Shown: positions 29,440 to 38,487, counted from the first letter of the stretch. The stretch is 64,000 nucleotides of DNA from Viridibacillus soli (GCF_016612995.1 NZ_JAEOAH010000001.1:124001-188000), one strand, 5' to 3'. Notes: a model not told the origin generated them from the sequence alone. Program-made: numbers and translations.

Positions 29440-31803
29440 TTAAAAATCTGCAGAGGTTCTCGGTTGTGGCTGGCAACCGCACGAAGGTGTCGGCCAATTT
29501 GGCATTGGGAATGACGGCATATCATGTTGCGGTTGGTGCCATTGCTGCTGGGGCCATTGTGGCATACTATGTTGTGGAAATTGGTGCATTGGAACAAATT
29601 GTGGCATGAAGTCAGGCTGTTGCATCCATTGCTGCCCTTGAACTTGCTCTTGTTGCATCCATTGCTGCCCTTGTTCGAACGGTTGCATATGTTGATGGTG
29701 ACCATGGTGATGGTGATGATGACCTAACATTGATGATTCATCAAATCCACAGTCCCTTGTTGACTCAGGCATTTGCCATCCTGATGGAGGAACTGGTGGC
29801 ATCCCCATCGGTGGCTGTTGCGGTTGTTGCTGCCAATTATCCTGTGCTTGTGGCATCTGCATTGGCGTTGGCATTGGCATCTGCATTGGCATTGGCATTG
29901 GCATTGGCATCTGCATTGGCATTGGCATTGGCATCTGCATTGGCATTGGCATTGGCATCTGCATTGGCATCTGCATTGGCATCTGCATACCATCCCATGG
30001 TTGCATTCCTGTTGGAGGACACGGTTGCATTACTGGTGGCGGACACGGCTGCATTACCGGTGGTGGACACGGCTGCATTATTGGCGGCGGACATGGCTGC
30101 ATTACCGGTGGTGGACACACTGGCGTTGGACACACTGGTGGTGGGCACACTGGTGGTGGGCATGGTTGAACCTGCACCTTTTCTCTAACCGGCTGAATTA
30201 TTACTTCTTCTTCGTGCATTTCAACAATCTCTATACGTTGTTTGACGGGACGATAATGTTCATGTGGATGCAGATGTGGGATTGGAACTGGTTCTATAAT
30301 AGGTACTTCTTTTACCGGATGGTAATGGTGTATTGGTGCCTCTTTTACCGGGTGATGATGGTGTATTGGTGCTTCTTTCACCGGGTGATGATGGTGCATT
30401 GGTGCTTCTTTCACCGGGTGATGATGGTGCATTGGTGCTTCTTTCACCGGGTGATGATGGTGCATTGGCGCTTCTTTCACCGGGTGATGATGGTGCATTG
30501 GTGCTTCTTTCACCGGGTGATGATGGTGCATTGGTGCTTCTTTCACCGGGTGATGATGGTGCATTGGTGCTTCTTTCACCGGGTGATGATGGTGCATTGG
30601 TGCTTCTTTCACCGGGTGATGATGGTGCATTGGTGCTTCTTTCACCGGGTGATGATGGTGCATTGGTGCTTCTTTCACCGGGTGATGATGGTGCATTGGT
30701 GCTTCTTTCACCGGGTGATGATGGTGCATTGGTGCTTCTTTCACCGGGTGATGATGGTGCATTGGTGCTTCTTTCACCGGGTGATGATGGTGCATTGGTG
30801 CTTCTTTCACCGGGTGATGATGGTGCATTGGTGCTTCTTTCACCGGGTGATGATGGTGCATTGGTGCTTCTTTCACCGGGTGATGATGGTGCATTGGTGC
30901 TTCTTTCACCGGGTGATGATGGTGCATTGGTGCTTCTTTCACCGGGTGATGATGGTGCATTGGTGCTTCTTTCACCGGGTGATGATGGTGCATTGGTGCT
31001 TCTTTCACCGGGTGATGATGGTGCATTGGTGCTTCTTTCACCGGGTGATGATGGTGCATTGGTGCTTCTTTCACCGGGTGATGATGGTGCATTGGTGCTT
31101 CTTTCACCGGGTGATGATGGTGATGATGTATCGGTACTTCTTTCACCGGATGATGATGATGGTGTATTGGTGCTTCTTTCACCGGGTGATGAGGTATTGG
31201 TGCTTCTTTCACCGGGTGAGGATGTATTGGTGCTTCTTTCACCGGGTGAGGATGTATTGGTGCTTCTTTCACCGGGTGAGGATGTATTGGTGCTTCTTTC
31301 ACCGGGTGAGGATGTATTGGTGCTTCTTTCACCGGGTGAGGATGTATTGGTGCTTCTTTCACCGGGTGAGGATGTATTGGTGCTTCTTTTACCGGGTGAT
31401 GATGGTGTATTGGTGCTTCTTTCACCGGGTGATGATGATGATGATGCATTGGTGCTTCTTTCACCGGGTGATGGTGTATCGGTGCTTCTTTCACCGGGTG
31501 ATGGTGTATCGGTGCTTCTTTCACCGGGTGATGATGTATTGGTGCTTCTTTCACCGGGTGATGATGTATTGGTGCTTCTTTCACCGGGTGATGATGTATT
31601 GGTGCTTCTTTTATCGGGTCCGTATGTGGGTGAACTGGCGCTTCCTTCCTCGGTACAGCAGGCAAGAAAATTTCCATACCTGGTACGATATAATCAGGAT
31701 TCGCCAAATGAGCATTTAAACGTTTCAAATCTTCAAAAGAAATGCCATACTGTCTTGCGATTTTCCATAAAGTATCGCCTTTTTGGACCGTATGAGTGCG
31801 CAT
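29440..31803 (-). CDS. safA: SafA-like LysM spore-coat protein with giant His-rich repeat
   Basis: 787 residues. LysM domain at 1-50 (HTVQKGDTLWKIARQYGI ... PGMEIFLP) binds peptidoglycan. It is followed by about 43 tandem units of the type PVKEAP-I/M-HHHH (about 55-530), then Cys-Pro repeats (CPPPVCPPPV, MQPCPPPV), a Met-Pro-Gln stretch, HHHHHHGHHQH and a short Cys end (CGCQP). SafA directs inner-coat assembly at the cortex. The LysM start and the place between niaR and ruvA support the name, but the C-terminal region is quite unlike B. subtilis SafA. The His/Cys content suggests metal binding. AAGGAGG precedes the ATG at 31803. Confidence 0.85.
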   Translation of the reverse strand: MRTHTVQKGDTLWKIARQYGISFEDLKRLNAHLANPDYIVPGMEIFLPAVPRKEAPVHPHTDPIKEAPIHHHPVKEAPIHHHPVKEAPIHHHPVKEAPIHHHPVKEAPIHHHPVKEAPMHHHHHHPVKEAPIHHHHPVKEAPIHPHPVKEAPIHPHPVKEAPIHPHPVKEAPIHPHPVKEAPIHPHPVKEAPIHPHPVKEAPIPHHPVKEAPIHHHHHPVKEVPIHHHHHHPVKEAPMHHHHPVKEAPMHHHHPVKEAPMHHHHPVKEAPMHHHHPVKEAPMHHHHPVKEAPMHHHHPVKEAPMHHHHPVKEAPMHHHHPVKEAPMHHHHPVKEAPMHHHHPVKEAPMHHHHPVKEAPMHHHHPVKEAPMHHHHPVKEAPMHHHHPVKEAPMHHHHPVKEAPMHHHHPVKEAPMHHHHPVKEAPMHHHHPVKEAPMHHHHPVKEAPMHHHHPVKEAPMHHHHPVKEAPMHHHHPVKEAPIHHHHPVKEAPIHHYHPVKEVPIIEPVPIPHLHPHEHYRPVKQRIEIVEMHEEEVIIQPVREKVQVQPCPPPVCPPPVCPTPVCPPPVMQPCPPPIMQPCPPPVMQPCPPPVMQPCPPTGMQPWDGMQMPMQMPMQMPMPMPMQMPMPMPMQMPMPMPMPMQMPMPTPMQMPQAQDNWQQQPQQPPMGMPPVPPSGWQMPESTRDCGFDESSMLGHHHHHHGHHQHMQPFEQGQQWMQQEQVQGQQWMQQPDFMPQFVPMHQFPQHSMPQWPQQQWHQPQHDMPSFPMPNWPTPSCGCQPQPRTSADF
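30370..31112. repeat. 33-bp tandem repeat (22 near-identical copies) inside safA
   Basis: The word GCATTGG recurs every 33 bp from 30396 to 31089 with no phase slip, giving 22 copies. On the minus strand each unit encodes PVKEAPMHHHH. Only isolated bases differ (for example GGCGC at about 30472). On both sides older, more varied units (APIHPH, APIHHH; 30 to 39 bp) continue in frame to about 31620. All lengths are multiples of 3. Confidence 0.95.
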
Positions 31804-31825
31804 TTTTTTCCTCCTTCCGTCTTTA

Positions 31826-31854
31826 CATCATATGAAAAGCTTTCACAATTGGTC
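31826..31854 (-). promoter_or_regulatory. Candidate sporulation (sigma-K/E-like) promoter of safA
   Basis: On the minus strand GACC (31851-31854), 16 bp, CATATGATG (31826-31834). This fits the sigma-K pattern AC...CATANNNTA except for the last base, and half of the sigma-E -10. It lies 23 nt before the start codon. Confidence 0.3.
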
Positions 31855-31940
31855 ACCAGGTTTTGTATTTCAGTGAGGGCTTTTCATGTTACACTATGAG
31901 ATGAGAAGGGCTATTTATGCTTGTATTCGAGGTGATTTAG

Positions 31941-32474
31941 ATGAAAAAATTATTAGGAGAAGAACGTAGAAAGATACTTTTGGACATGCTCAAGCAAGAA
32001 GGTCAGCCAATCACAGGTACTGAACTTGCCAATCGTGCCAATGTGTCAAGACAAGTAATTGTCAGCGATATGGCTTTATTAAAGGCGCGTAACGTACCGA
32101 TTATGGCCACAAGTCAAGGTTATGTATTATTTACTGCTAACATAGAGTCAGCGCACTGTGAACGCCAAATCGCATGCCGTCATATATCTATTGATACGGA
32201 AGAAGAGCTAAACATACTCGTCGATGCCGGTGTCACGGTAAAAAACGTCACGGTTGAGCATGCAGTATACGGAGAAATAACTGCTTCGATTATGGTTTCT
32301 AGCCGCCATGACGTTCAACAATTTATGCAAAAGATTGCCGATACAAAATCCAATCTTTTACTGGAGCTGACAGAAGGTATTCATATCCACCTTATTTCTG
32401 CTTCCTCTGAAGAAAAATTAGACTTTGCCGTGCAGCAATTACAACATAAAGGCTTTTTAATTGCTCCGAATTAA
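31941..32474 (+). CDS. niaR: NAD biosynthesis/niacin repressor NiaR (YrxA)
   Basis: 177-residue DNA-binding regulator. N-terminal helix-turn-helix (ITGTELANRANVSRQVIVSD, HTH_11) and C-terminal 3H domain with the conserved His residues (VTVEHAVYGEI, SSRHDVQ, GIHIHLIS) that bind nicotinate and metal. It represses niacin uptake and NAD synthesis genes. GAGGTGATTTAG precedes the ATG. It is divergent from safA with a short shared upstream region, as yrxA is near safA in B. subtilis. The neighbouring nad genes are not in the window. Confidence 0.93.
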   Translation: MKKLLGEERRKILLDMLKQEGQPITGTELANRANVSRQVIVSDMALLKARNVPIMATSQGYVLFTANIESAHCERQIACRHISIDTEEELNILVDAGVTVKNVTVEHAVYGEITASIMVSSRHDVQQFMQKIADTKSNLLLELTEGIHIHLISASSEEKLDFAVQQLQHKGFLIAPN

Positions 32475-32486
32475 ATATATGTATGC

Positions 32487-32524
32487 AAAAATCCTCCTAG
32501 CACTTAAGCTAAGAGGATTTTTTG
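32487..32524. terminator. Bidirectional terminator between niaR and pheA
   Basis: AAATCCTC-C-TAGC pairs with GCTA-A-GAGGATTT around ACTTAA; T-runs follow on both strands. It can serve niaR (plus) and pheA (minus). Confidence 0.9.
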
Positions 32525-32530
32525 TGCATA

Positions 32531-33415
32531 TTATTTTCCCTGTTCAGGCAATTGTTTATATGTAAAATAAGTACCGAGTGATTTGACTGAGCAACCTAAT
32601 GCAGATAGCTCATCCATCGCACCTTTCATCATCGGTGCATTTTCGTCTTCCAGTACGTCAACGATAAAGAAATAATCGCCTAAGCCTGTTTTTAAAGGTC
32701 TTGACTCGATTTTACTTAAGTTAATTTGGCGCCATGCAAATACAGATAATACTTGATGAAGTGCCCCTGAACGGTCATTTGGCAATGTAATCATTACAGT
32801 TGTTTTTACTTGCTCTTCGCGATGCTCTCGTTCAATACGCTGATTTCTACGAGATAATACGAAAAAGCGTGTATGGTTAAAATGGAAATCATGAATATTA
32901 GGTTCAACGATTTTTAAGCCATATGTTTCTGCTGCAGAAGAATTACCAATTGCGGCAATACATTGCTCCGGATTCTCTGCTATAAATTGCGCTGCAGCGG
33001 CTGTAGAAGTCGTTTGATTCAACGGGATTCCTCTAAATCTGTTAAACAAATATTTATGACATTGAGCAAGAGCATGAGGGTGCGAATAGATTCCCTCAAT
33101 GTCCTCCCAATTGTCAGCATGATTTGGATTTACCATTAAATGTTGTTCAATCGGTGATAATACCTCACCAACAACATATAAATCCGCTTCATGAAATAAA
33201 TAGTCGATCGTTAACGGCACAGATCCCTCTAGAGCATTTTCTAAAGGGACAACCGCTAAATCCACTTGATTGGATGCGACCGCTTCAATGCATTCTGGAA
33301 TGGTTTTGTAAGGAACAAGCCATTCGTTTGGAAATAATCCTTGCGTCGCTAAATAAGTAAACGTGCCAACTGGGCCTAAATAAGCCACTCTATTTTCCCA
33401 CTCTTTTGATGCCAC
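32531..33415 (-). CDS. pheA: Prephenate dehydratase
   Basis: 294-residue cytosolic enzyme making phenylpyruvate from prephenate. PDT domain 1-190 with YLGPVGTFTYLA, VVPLENALEGSV, the catalytic region TTSTAAAAQF and NHTRFFVLSR. The C-terminal ACT domain has the regulatory motif SKIESRPLKTGLGDYFF for phenylalanine feedback. The start is GTG at 33415, 9 nt after AGGGGGC. It follows pheB by 15 nt. Confidence 0.95.
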   Translation of the reverse strand: MASKEWENRVAYLGPVGTFTYLATQGLFPNEWLVPYKTIPECIEAVASNQVDLAVVPLENALEGSVPLTIDYLFHEADLYVVGEVLSPIEQHLMVNPNHADNWEDIEGIYSHPHALAQCHKYLFNRFRGIPLNQTTSTAAAAQFIAENPEQCIAAIGNSSAAETYGLKIVEPNIHDFHFNHTRFFVLSRRNQRIEREHREEQVKTTVMITLPNDRSGALHQVLSVFAWRQINLSKIESRPLKTGLGDYFFIVDVLEDENAPMMKGAMDELSALGCSVKSLGTYFTYKQLPEQGK

Positions 33416-33430
33416 TTCAAAAAAGCCCCC

Positions 33431-33886
33431 TTATAATGCTCCTGAACTAATTACCTCTGCTGACTCTACAAAATCTAATTTCTTAAGCTGTTGCATCAAA
33501 TCATCTAACTCAACATCCATCGCCGTCACATCTAACGATAATGTCACGTTCGCTCTTCCTTGAATAGGAATCGTTTGGTGGATTGTTAGTATATTACAAT
33601 GCGTTTCAGTTACAGTCAATAATAGTCGGGCTAATGTTCCTTTACGGTCTTCAAGCTGTAAAAAAACAGTTAAAATACGCTCTTGAACGATAGAGTGAAA
33701 GGGGAAAACAGCATCTCGGTATTTATAAAATGCACTACGAGATAAATCTACTTGCTTGACAGCATCCCAAATTGAAGAAACGGCACCCGTCTGTAATAAA
33801 TACTTCGCTTCGAGTGTTTTTTGCATGGCATCTGTCAGAACATCTTCGCGTACTAAATAATAGCGTTGATCTGCTACATTTTTCAT
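33431..33886 (-). CDS. pheB: ACT domain protein PheB
   Basis: 151 residues of the UPF0735/PheB family. An N-terminal helical part (KYLLQTGAVSSIWDAVKQVDLSRSAFYKYRD is split here as KYLLQTGAVSSIWDAVK and SRSAFYKYRDAVFPF), like a degenerate HTH, is followed by an ACT domain (LEDRKGTLARLLLTVTETHC, NVTLSLDV). It probably senses an aromatic amino acid, but the exact role is unknown. A purine-rich ribosome-binding site (AGGGGGGAAAAG) precedes the ATG. It lies between obg and pheA in one unit, as in B. subtilis. Confidence 0.92.
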   Translation of the reverse strand: MKNVADQRYYLVREDVLTDAMQKTLEAKYLLQTGAVSSIWDAVKQVDLSRSAFYKYRDAVFPFHSIVQERILTVFLQLEDRKGTLARLLLTVTETHCNILTIHQTIPIQGRANVTLSLDVTAMDVELDDLMQQLKKLDFVESAEVISSGAL

Positions 33887-33904
33887 CTTTTCCCCCCTAG
33901 ATAC

Positions 33905-35194
33905 TTACTCTATAAATTCAAATTCGAATTCAAGTAAGCGAACAGTATCGCCATTTTCAGCGCCACGTTCTCTTAATGCATCGTCAACACCCATACCGCG
34001 CAATTGACGGGCAAAGCGTCGAATTGAATCTTCACGACTGAAGTCAGTCATTTTGAATAATCTTTCGATACCGTCTCCACTTAATACGTAAGAACCATCA
34101 TCAGTACGTGAAACTTCGAATTCTGGACCTTGTGACTCATGTTTGTATAGAACAGTTGCATCTGTCTCTTCTTCTTCTACATCATTCAATGCAAATTCAG
34201 GTGTTACGTCTAATAAGTCAGCTACTGCAAATAGTAATTCTTTCAAACCTTGACGTGAGACAGCAGAAATTGGGAAGATTTGCGCATCTTCTCCTACCTT
34301 TTCACGGAATTCTTGTAAGTTTTCTTCCGAATCAGGCATGTCCATTTTATTGGCAACAATAATTTGTGGACGCTCTGTTAAACGTAGATTATATTGTTCT
34401 AATTCTTTGTTAATCGTTAAGAAATCTTCATAAGGATCGCGGCCTTCCATACCAGACATATCAATAACATGTACGATTACGCGTGTACGTTCGATATGGC
34501 GTAAGAATTGATGTCCTAGTCCAACACCTTGGTGCGCTCCTTCGATCAATCCCGGTAAATCAGCCATTGCGAAACTACGGCCATCTTCCGTCTCAACCAT
34601 ACCTAAATTCGGCACGATTGTTGTGAAATGATAAGCGCCGATTTTCGGTTTTGCTGCAGTTACAACTGATAGTAATGTTGACTTACCTACACTTGGGAAA
34701 CCAACTAATCCTACATCAGCTAATACCTTTAACTCTAATATAACATTTAGTTCTTGTCCTGGCTCGCCTTTTTCAGAAAGTTCTGGCGCTGGATTTGACG
34801 GTGTCGCAAAACGACAGTTTCCTCGCCCTCCGCGTCCACCACGAGCAATAACAGCTGTTTGACCGTGTTCTACTAAATCAGCAATAACTCGACCGTCTTC
34901 CTCAGAAGTTACAATTGTACCAGGTGGCACTTTTACATAATAATCTTCAGCATTTTTACCGTGCTGATTTTTACTCATGCCGTGATTACCACGAGTTGCT
35001 TCGAAATTACGTTTATAACGGAAATCCATTAATGTACGTAGGCCTTCTTCAACGATGAAGACTAAATCCCCACCGTTACCGCCATCGCCACCTGCTGGGC
35101 CACCATTTGGTATGAATTTTTCGCGACGGAAAGCTACCATACCATCTCCGCCATTACCACCTTTAACATAAACCTTGACGTGGTCAACAAACAT
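33905..35194 (-). CDS. obg: GTPase ObgE/CgtA
   Basis: 429 residues. Glycine-rich Obg fold at 1-158 ([20 protein letters not shown]), G domain with GFPSVGKST (P-loop), [16 protein letters not shown] (switch II) and NKMD, and C-terminal OCT domain. It acts on 50S ribosome assembly and, in Bacillus, on stress response and the sporulation phosphorelay. The ATG directly follows the spo0B stop (TAAATG). Confidence 0.97.
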   Translation of the reverse strand: MFVDHVKVYVKGGNGGDGMVAFRREKFIPNGGPAGGDGGNGGDLVFIVEEGLRTLMDFRYKRNFEATRGNHGMSKNQHGKNAEDYYVKVPPGTIVTSEEDGRVIADLVEHGQTAVIARGGRGGRGNCRFATPSNPAPELSEKGEPGQELNVILELKVLADVGLVGFPSVGKSTLLSVVTAAKPKIGAYHFTTIVPNLGMVETEDGRSFAMADLPGLIEGAHQGVGLGHQFLRHIERTRVIVHVIDMSGMEGRDPYEDFLTINKELEQYNLRLTERPQIIVANKMDMPDSEENLQEFREKVGEDAQIFPISAVSRQGLKELLFAVADLLDVTPEFALNDVEEEETDATVLYKHESQGPEFEVSRTDDGSYVLSGDGIERLFKMTDFSREDSIRRFARQLRGMGVDDALRERGAENGDTVRLLEFEFEFIE

Positions 35195-35731
35195 TTATAT
35201 ACCCTCCTTGCTTGCATTTAAGCAATAACACCAATTTTCATTTGTATAATGCTCTTCTTTGATCATTATAAATGGATGTGCTAATTTTTCTTTGAACGGC
35301 TCCATATCCCATGAGCCTTGTAAATGAAATGAAATTACTAATTGTTCTTGCGTTGAGTTGATGTGAAGTGATAGATTTTGCTCTATATACGGATTTAATG
35401 AAGAATATACATAGGAGACAGTCCGCTCTAAATACTCTTGAATCGGTCCATCTAATGCTATATCCACCTCAGAATCAACGTTACTTTGAATCGTTACTTG
35501 ATAAGACGGGAACCGCCATTTCAATGTATGTAACCATTCAATCGTTTTTGGTAATCCTAATTGATTAATATTGAAAAAGATACGACATTGCTCAGCCACT
35601 TCAGAAACAACCTCTTTAGCATTCCCAACTCGTTCCATATCAAGATTAATTTTAATTAGTTGAAGCTGATTTAAAAAATCATGGTGTGCAAAGCGTAGCA
35701 CTTCATTTACGGTGAGAGGCTTTTCAGTCAT
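35195..35731 (-). CDS. spo0B: Sporulation initiation phosphotransferase Spo0B
   Basis: 178 residues. Helical-hairpin start with the phosphorylated His in LRFAHHDFLNQLQLIKINLD (about residues 13-32), the family signature. The C-terminal half is a degenerate kinase-like domain without an ATP site. Spo0B passes phosphate from Spo0F to Spo0A. The start has GGAGCG upstream. It is in the conserved rpmA-spo0B-obg order. A GC-rich imperfect hairpin at 35803-35835 and the rpmA terminator lie before it, so spo0B-obg may have its own promoter in 35732-35800. Confidence 0.85.
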   Translation of the reverse strand: MTEKPLTVNEVLRFAHHDFLNQLQLIKINLDMERVGNAKEVVSEVAEQCRIFFNINQLGLPKTIEWLHTLKWRFPSYQVTIQSNVDSEVDIALDGPIQEYLERTVSYVYSSLNPYIEQNLSLHINSTQEQLVISFHLQGSWDMEPFKEKLAHPFIMIKEEHYTNENWCYCLNASKEGI

Positions 35732-35884
35732 CGTACACGCTCCTCCAATAAGATGTTCAGTCTTCAGTATACCAATTTTTCATCGGTTTTTCTCGCATTA
35801 GAAAAACAAGGCTTCCGCTAACTTAAGCGAAAGCCGATTTAGAACAGGAACTGGTTACTAAAAACATACTTTTTACCAGTGAAT

Positions 35885-35913
35885 GAAAAAGGACTGCAAT
35901 AAATGCAGTCCTT
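35885..35913 (-). terminator. Terminator after rpmA
   Basis: AAGGACTGCA (35889-35898) and TGCAGTCCTT (35904-35913), 5-nt loop, TTTTT run on the minus strand, 12 nt after the rpmA stop. Confidence 0.9.
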
Positions 35914-35924
35914 AGCTTTTGAAA

Positions 35925-36233
<309 letters not shown>

Positions 36234-36572
36234 CTACATTTGGGAATATGATATCTGAATAAATTGCCCATAACTTTGCACAATAGTATACAACTGCGCA
36301 ACCATTGTTTGGACAATTAATTGTAGTCGACTGTCTAATTCTTCATCTAGATTGGTTGGCAATGTGACGTGGAGATATCCACCTTCACCCTTTTGCTGAA
36401 TTGTTGGTTCAACCTTTAGTATTTCGTACATAGCATTAACAGCACCAAAGGCAACTGCAGATGCACCTGCACACACTAGATCTTTACCTGATTCATCAAA
36501 ATCTGCATGACCTTTCATTTCAAATGAAGCTACATGTCTATTTTCATTGTGATTAATCGTTACTTGGATCAT
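36234..36572 (-). CDS. prp: Ribosomal-processing cysteine protease Prp
   Basis: 112 residues (YsxB family). Catalytic His22 (EMKGHADF) and Cys34 (KDLVCAGASA) are at the positions known for the Staphylococcus aureus enzyme. It cuts the N-terminal extension from L27. ATG at 36570-36572 follows GAGGTGATTAAA; upstream in-frame codons overlap rplU. It lies between rplU and rpmA, the usual order. Confidence 0.94.
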   Translation of the reverse strand: MIQVTINHNENRHVASFEMKGHADFDESGKDLVCAGASAVAFGAVNAMYEILKVEPTIQQKGEGGYLHVTLPTNLDEELDSRLQLIVQTMVAQLYTIVQSYGQFIQISYSQM

Positions 36573-36588
36573 TTTAATCACCTCACTA

Positions 36589-36897
36589 TTAAGCGTTGAT
36601 AGTTTCAACTACTAATTTAGTGTAAGGTTGACGGTGACCTTGTTTACGACGGTAGTTCTTTTTAGCTTTAAGTTTGAAAACAACGATTTTCTTTTGACGA
36701 CCGTGTTTTTCAACTTTAGCTGTTACAGTAGCGCCTTCCACGAATGGAGCACCAACTTTAACTGCTTCGCCACCAACGAATAATACTTTGTCAAAAGTAA
36801 CCACTTCACCATCTTCTGCGTTTAATTTCTCAACGTAGATTTCTTGGCCAGCTTCAACTTTAATTTGTTTACCACCAGTTTCGATAATTGCGTACAT
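36589..36897 (-). CDS. rplU: 50S ribosomal protein L21
   Basis: 102 residues. [18 protein letters not shown] at the start, [18 protein letters not shown] and [15 protein letters not shown] at the end are the L21 signatures, the latter binding 23S rRNA. GAGGAGGTGCAGAT precedes the ATG. It is the first gene of rplU-prp-rpmA, behind the leader at 36900-37006. Confidence 0.97.
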   Translation of the reverse strand: MYAIIETGGKQIKVEAGQEIYVEKLNAEDGEVVTFDKVLFVGGEAVKVGAPFVEGATVTAKVEKHGRQKKIVVFKLKAKKNYRRKQGHRQPYTKLVVETINA

Positions 36898-36899
36898 AT

Positions 36900-37006
36900 C
36901 TGCACCTCCTCTTATAACTCAGACTCGCCCTCATTCAGGTGATCTCGAAAGATACTTAAAACCTTTTCAGCGCGGTTGTAGTAGCACGGGTGCTACAAAC
37001 AATAAC
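36900..37006 (-). ncRNA. L21 leader (autoregulatory 5' region of rplU)
   Basis: About 105 nt of structured leader between promoter and rplU. It holds GTAGCACCCGTGCTAC (a perfect 7-bp hairpin near 36978-36996), CCGCGCTGAAAAGG and CACCTGAATGAGGGCGAGTC. Firmicutes have a known L21 leader family at this place; the central bases look like it as far as I recall. A covariance search (RF00559) would decide. Confidence 0.65.
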
Positions 37007-37012
37007 ATTAAA

Positions 37013-37041
37013 ATACTACCACATTGAAACTATTACGTCAA
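37013..37041 (-). promoter_or_regulatory. Sigma-A promoter of rplU-prp-rpmA
   Basis: Minus strand TTGACG (37036-37041), 17 bp, TAGTAT (37013-37018). The -35 box overlaps the last codons of spoIVFB, so the ribosomal operon starts within the 3' end of a sporulation gene. Confidence 0.75.
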
Positions 37042-37674
37042 TATGTTCAATGCATACTTTTCAAATGCTTTCGTATATTTTCGGTATCGCCATTCCATAA
37101 CATTCTGAAACAATATAAAAATGAATAAAAAAAGCACAATCACTGATCTTGGTAATAAAAAAATACAGCACAACACAACTGCTAAGCAAGTAATTATTGA
37201 ATACTGTAAAAACAACTCATGTATTTCATATAACGGCTGCTTGCCGCTTATTAAAATTTCGATAATTCGCCCACCATCTAAAGGCCAAATCGGCATTAGA
37301 TTAATAGATAAAATAAAGAACTGTATGTACATTAACGGAGTTTGAATCGGCCCAGGCATGAGCAGCGTCAATAACAACAGAAATACCGTTGCAATAGGTC
37401 CCGCAGCCGCAACAACTAGCTTATGCTTTTTACGGACTCGCTGTGTTTTTGAGAGCCTTATTTCCCCTCCATAAGGCATAATCGTGCAGTCTTCAATAAT
37501 GAGCTTATATTTGACCGCCACTATTAAATGACCGCACTCATGCCAAATTAGTGAGCCGAAAATCATGGCATAATAAGCAACATCACCAGACATCAATAAT
37601 AAAATCATTACTGGTATCATCGTTGGATGTATACGAAATTTCAACAACCTTACTTTTCCACTCACTTGATCCAC
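37033..37674 (-). CDS. spoIVFB: Intramembrane site-2 metalloprotease SpoIVFB-like
   Basis: 213 residues, M50 family. Zinc motif IWHECGHLIVA (HExxH, about residue 44) in a membrane helix and the third ligand in MPIWPLDGGRI (about 128). SpoIVFB cleaves pro-sigma-K in the mother cell. It ends soon after the sixth hydrophobic stretch, about 75 residues shorter than the B. subtilis enzyme, and lacks the C-terminal CBS domain. It overlaps spoIVFA by 13 bp, which supports the pair. Confidence 0.87.
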   Translation of the reverse strand: MDQVSGKVRLLKFRIHPTMIPVMILLLMSGDVAYYAMIFGSLIWHECGHLIVAVKYKLIIEDCTIMPYGGEIRLSKTQRVRKKHKLVVAAAGPIATVFLLLLTLLMPGPIQTPLMYIQFFILSINLMPIWPLDGGRIIEILISGKQPLYEIHELFLQYSIITCLAVVLCCIFLLPRSVIVLFLFIFILFQNVMEWRYRKYTKAFEKYALNILT

Positions 37675-38204
37675 TCTTTAATCGCTGTTGAATCAAGTAT
37701 AGTCCCCTTTTTCTCAACCTGTAAATAAAGACGCCCCGTCGTTAAATTTGAAATCGTCTCCCCCTCCTTAATTGAGGTATAAGGCAAGATCGTCAACTCA
37801 TCTAAAAATCCATATGTTACATTTTCGCCATTTTCATAAATAATTGTCATCGTCTTACCAAGTGATTGTGTATGTCCAGTAAAAATGACGAGTCCATCTT
37901 GTCTTGCTCGAATGCTAATATTCTCTTTATAAGATAACAAAGAACCATTCGAAAATGGTTGCATAGTGGAGAATGTAGCAAGTTTCCCCTCATATAAAGG
38001 AGCTGTTACAGTAATTGAATCAGGTGTTGTACCATCTGGATTGAGTAAACCCTTTGTCCAATTCCGTAGCATAACAAAGTCTTCTCCAGAACTTGTAATT
38101 TCTTTAATATTCGTCTGCATCATCCCATTTTTTTCAAACAAGGAAATAGCAACTACACTAAATGTAATGAGGAATGCCATTATCCACTTCATTTTATTCT
38201 TCAA
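37662..38204 (-). CDS. spoIVFA: SpoIVFA-like M23-type regulatory protein
   Basis: About 180 residues. One N-terminal membrane helix (WIMAFLITFSVVAISLF) and a C-terminal degenerate lysostaphin/M23 domain (VTAPLYEGKLATF, ARQDGLVIFTGH, GKTMTIIYENGE, GRLYLQVEKKG) with no complete zinc site. In B. subtilis SpoIVFA holds SpoIVFB inactive with BofA until the forespore signal arrives. TTG at 38202-38204 has GAGGTG 6 nt upstream; the GTG at 38213 is within that site. Upstream, CATATATT near 38236-38243 (minus) resembles a sigma-E -10, without a clear -35. Confidence 0.78.
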   Translation of the reverse strand: MKNKMKWIMAFLITFSVVAISLFEKNGMMQTNIKEITSSGEDFVMLRNWTKGLLNPDGTTPDSITVTAPLYEGKLATFSTMQPFSNGSLLSYKENISIRARQDGLVIFTGHTQSLGKTMTIIYENGENVTYGFLDELTILPYTSIKEGETISNLTTGRLYLQVEKKGTILDSTAIKEWIK

Positions 38205-38453
38205 ACGTTTCACCTCATATTATTCTTTATTGCAATATATGAGAAAAGTAGACCCTTCATTCATTATGTAGTGTATTTATACTTTGTTATGAATCGGTTG
38301 TGGTGGTTCTATAAGAGTGACGTAATCAAAGGCATTTGGAGTTCTTTAAAAAATACGTTTGTTCAGAGGATGTTTACGTGCATCCAGCGTGAAGTTATGA
38401 TTGCACGGGATACTTTCACCAATCTGAATTGATTACCGTACTCATTAATTCCA

Positions 38454-38486
38454 ATAAAAAAACCTACTCTAGAATTAGAGTAGGTT
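38454..38486 (-). terminator. Terminator after minD
   Basis: Perfect AACCTACTCTA / TAGAGTAGGTT stem (38461-38471, 38476-38486), loop of 4, followed by seven T on the minus strand. It lies 118 nt after the minD stop, with the repeat relatives in between. Upstream of it (38214-38453) no gene is seen. Confidence 0.92.
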
Positions 38487-38487
38487 G

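Noticed and set aside
29436-29705. N-terminal extension of the coat-type kinase
   Set aside because: It lies fully inside safA in another frame and reads low-complexity sequence with no likeness to kinases.
29818-31835. Long plus-strand reading frames of 500-633 codons opposite safA
   Set aside because: They exist only because the 33-bp repeat has no stops in other frames. The minus frame has a LysM domain and a good ribosome-binding site.
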